This document shows positions 5,933-6,926 of a stretch of 6,926 bases of DNA, one piece after another. Below the pieces are notes generated by a model. It had not been told where the DNA came from, made no database searches, and worked only from the letters and a program-made list of their open reading frames with translations. The DNA lies in NCBI GenBank assembly GCA_002792165.1, contig PFNV01000006.1, positions 1 through 6,926 of the forward strand, in the 5' to 3' direction. The position numbers and the translations under genes are program-made. The stretch is from Candidatus Tagabacteria bacterium CG_4_10_14_0_2_um_filter_40_13. Its GTDB lineage: Bacteria > Patescibacteriota > Minisyncoccia > GCA-002779875. How positions within the stretch are numbered: the first letter of the stretch is position 1; each line of letters opens with the position of its first letter.

Positions 5933-6898
5933 ATGAAAAATTTTATTTTAAAAAAAATATTTCTTTTTGTGATTATTGCCGGCTTGTCCGCCTTCGCCTA
6001 TGCCGCTGCGCCGTCGGCCGGAGACCTCGACAACATTAAATTCGTTCCCGAAAATCCCGGAGCTAATACAACAGTTTCCGCTCAGCTTATAAGTTACACT
6101 TTTGACGCCAACCGCGCCACGATTGCCTGGATTATCAAAGGAAAAGTTGAAGGAACGGGAAAAAATTTCTCTTTTACTACGGGTGATATCGGCTCAGAAA
6201 CAATTCTTACGGTATCAGTTATTACGGCGGACGAAAAAACTCTAAGCAAAACATTTACCTTCCGGGCAGTTGAAGCCGATTTGCTCTGGGAAACTTCGAC
6301 TTACGCGCCTCCCCAATACAAAGGCAAAACTTTAGCTTCCCCTCAATCCGAAATCAAAGTAACCGCCATTCCCCATGGAATGAAAATTTCAGATACAAAA
6401 CTAATTTATGAATGGAAACTCAACGACAAAAACATTCCCGCTTCTTCGGGCGCGGGAAAAAACTCATTAAAATTTTATATGCCTGAAACGGGAGCTGAAA
6501 CCGTTGCGGTCACGGTTTCAATGCCCGACGAAAAAACAAAAGCCGTAAACTATATGATAATCAAAGTTAATGAGCCAAAAATCCTTTTTTACGAAGAAAA
6601 ACCGCTCGAAGGTCCGCAATATCAGAAAGAACTCGGCAATGCATTCGACCTCTTAGAATCAGAATTGAGCCTGCGCGCGGAACCTTATTTTTTCTCAAGA
6701 AAGGCCCTCCCGATTCTTTCTTATGAATGGCGAATGAACGACAAAAAAATAGAAACGCCCCAAAAGCCGAATGTGTTTAATTTAACGGCTCCCAGCGGCC
6801 AAAAGGGAACAAGCATTATCAATTTGGCCCTGGAAAACCTTAAAAATATTTTGGAAAGAGCGAGTAAAACAATTCAAATTAATTTTAGCGTCCAATAA
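5933..6898 (+). CDS. Secreted protein with three tandem Ig/PKD-like beta repeats
   Basis: The protein has 321 residues. MKNFILKK plus a hydrophobic core (9-20) and AYA (22-24) form a clear signal peptide with predicted cleavage near residue 24. There is no lipobox cysteine, no C-terminal membrane anchor and no LPXTG motif. The mature part is three strand-rich units of about 95-105 residues: about 32-114, 115-214 and 215-321. Aligned landmarks are TIAWIIKGKVEG (63-74), YEWKLNDKNI (159-168) and YEWRMNDKKI (264-273). The linkers LLWETSTYAPPQYKG (117-131) and ILFYEEKPLEGPQYQK (217-232) also match, 100 residues apart. The strand-W-strand pattern suggests an Ig or PKD-like fold with no enzyme motif. 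Units 2 and 3 are closest to each other. It probably acts outside the membrane as a surface, adhesin-like or channel-associated component. Eight bases separate it from the previous stop. The start has no Shine-Dalgarno and is set by the signal peptide. Confidence 0.82.
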   Translation: MKNFILKKIFLFVIIAGLSAFAYAAAPSAGDLDNIKFVPENPGANTTVSAQLISYTFDANRATIAWIIKGKVEGTGKNFSFTTGDIGSETILTVSVITADEKTLSKTFTFRAVEADLLWETSTYAPPQYKGKTLASPQSEIKVTAIPHGMKISDTKLIYEWKLNDKNIPASSGAGKNSLKFYMPETGAETVAVTVSMPDEKTKAVNYMIIKVNEPKILFYEEKPLEGPQYQKELGNAFDLLESELSLRAEPYFFSRKALPILSYEWRMNDKKIETPQKPNVFNLTAPSGQKGTSIINLALENLKNILERASKTIQINFSVQ

Positions 6899-6901
6899 AA
6901 T

Positions 6902-6926
6902 ATGAAAGGGCCAATTTTTATTTTTA
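6902..6926 (+). CDS. Probable start of the next operon gene (3' partial)
   Basis: An ATG three bases after the previous stop opens a frame MKGPIFIF that runs off the window. The short spacing matches the rest of the operon, and a basic residue followed by hydrophobic residues would suit a signal peptide or membrane segment. Eight codons are too few to name a product or to be certain of the start. Confidence 0.45.

Noticed and set aside
5915..5950. Terminator between the small membrane protein and the secreted protein
   Set aside because: The region is AT-rich with runs of A and T but has no GC-containing stem, and the genes are only eight bases apart.

Overview
The window reads as one tightly packed, single-direction (+) operon. 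It encodes the inner-membrane part of a type IV secretion (T4SS)-like machine of the kind repeatedly found in Candidate Phyla Radiation (Patescibacteria, probably Parcubacteria-like) genomes. The lineage is inferred from the gene set and order: a VirB6/TrbL-like polytopic protein, an uncharacterised helical protein with a Pro-rich tail, a PrgI/VirB3-like protein, a VirB4/TraC N-terminal domain as its own gene, the VirB4 ATPase, a small membrane protein and a secreted beta-domain protein. Further support comes from near-zero intergenic spacing, weak or absent Shine-Dalgarno sequences and A-rich leaders. No internal TGA is read as sense and TGA ends two genes, so the standard bacterial code applies and Gracilibacteria/Absconditabacteria are unlikely. 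No plasmid, phage, IS, tRNA, rRNA or CRISPR signal was seen.

Layout: 3-155 is the 3' end of an upstream gene. 152-1711 is a VirB6/TrbL-like membrane protein with an N-terminal signal sequence. 1732-2427 is a soluble unknown with a low-complexity tail. 2424-2837 is a PrgI-family protein. 2844-3521 is a TraC/VirB4 N-terminal-like domain and 3529-5421 the VirB4-family ATPase, so the ATPase appears split over two genes. 5427-5924 is a small membrane protein with a Glu/Gln-rich N-terminus. 5933-6898 is a secreted protein with three tandem beta-type repeats. 6902-6926 is probably the start of the next gene. No gap exceeds about 20 bases.

Working model (inference): the split VirB4 powers an inner-membrane platform made of the PrgI/VirB3-like and VirB6-like proteins. 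The soluble unknown and small membrane protein would be lineage-specific accessories, and the tandem-repeat protein would sit outside the membrane as a surface or channel-associated part. No relaxase, VirD4 coupling protein, VirB8/9/10 core or VirB11 is visible here. The substrate (DNA, protein or a pilus-like structure) therefore cannot be told from this window.
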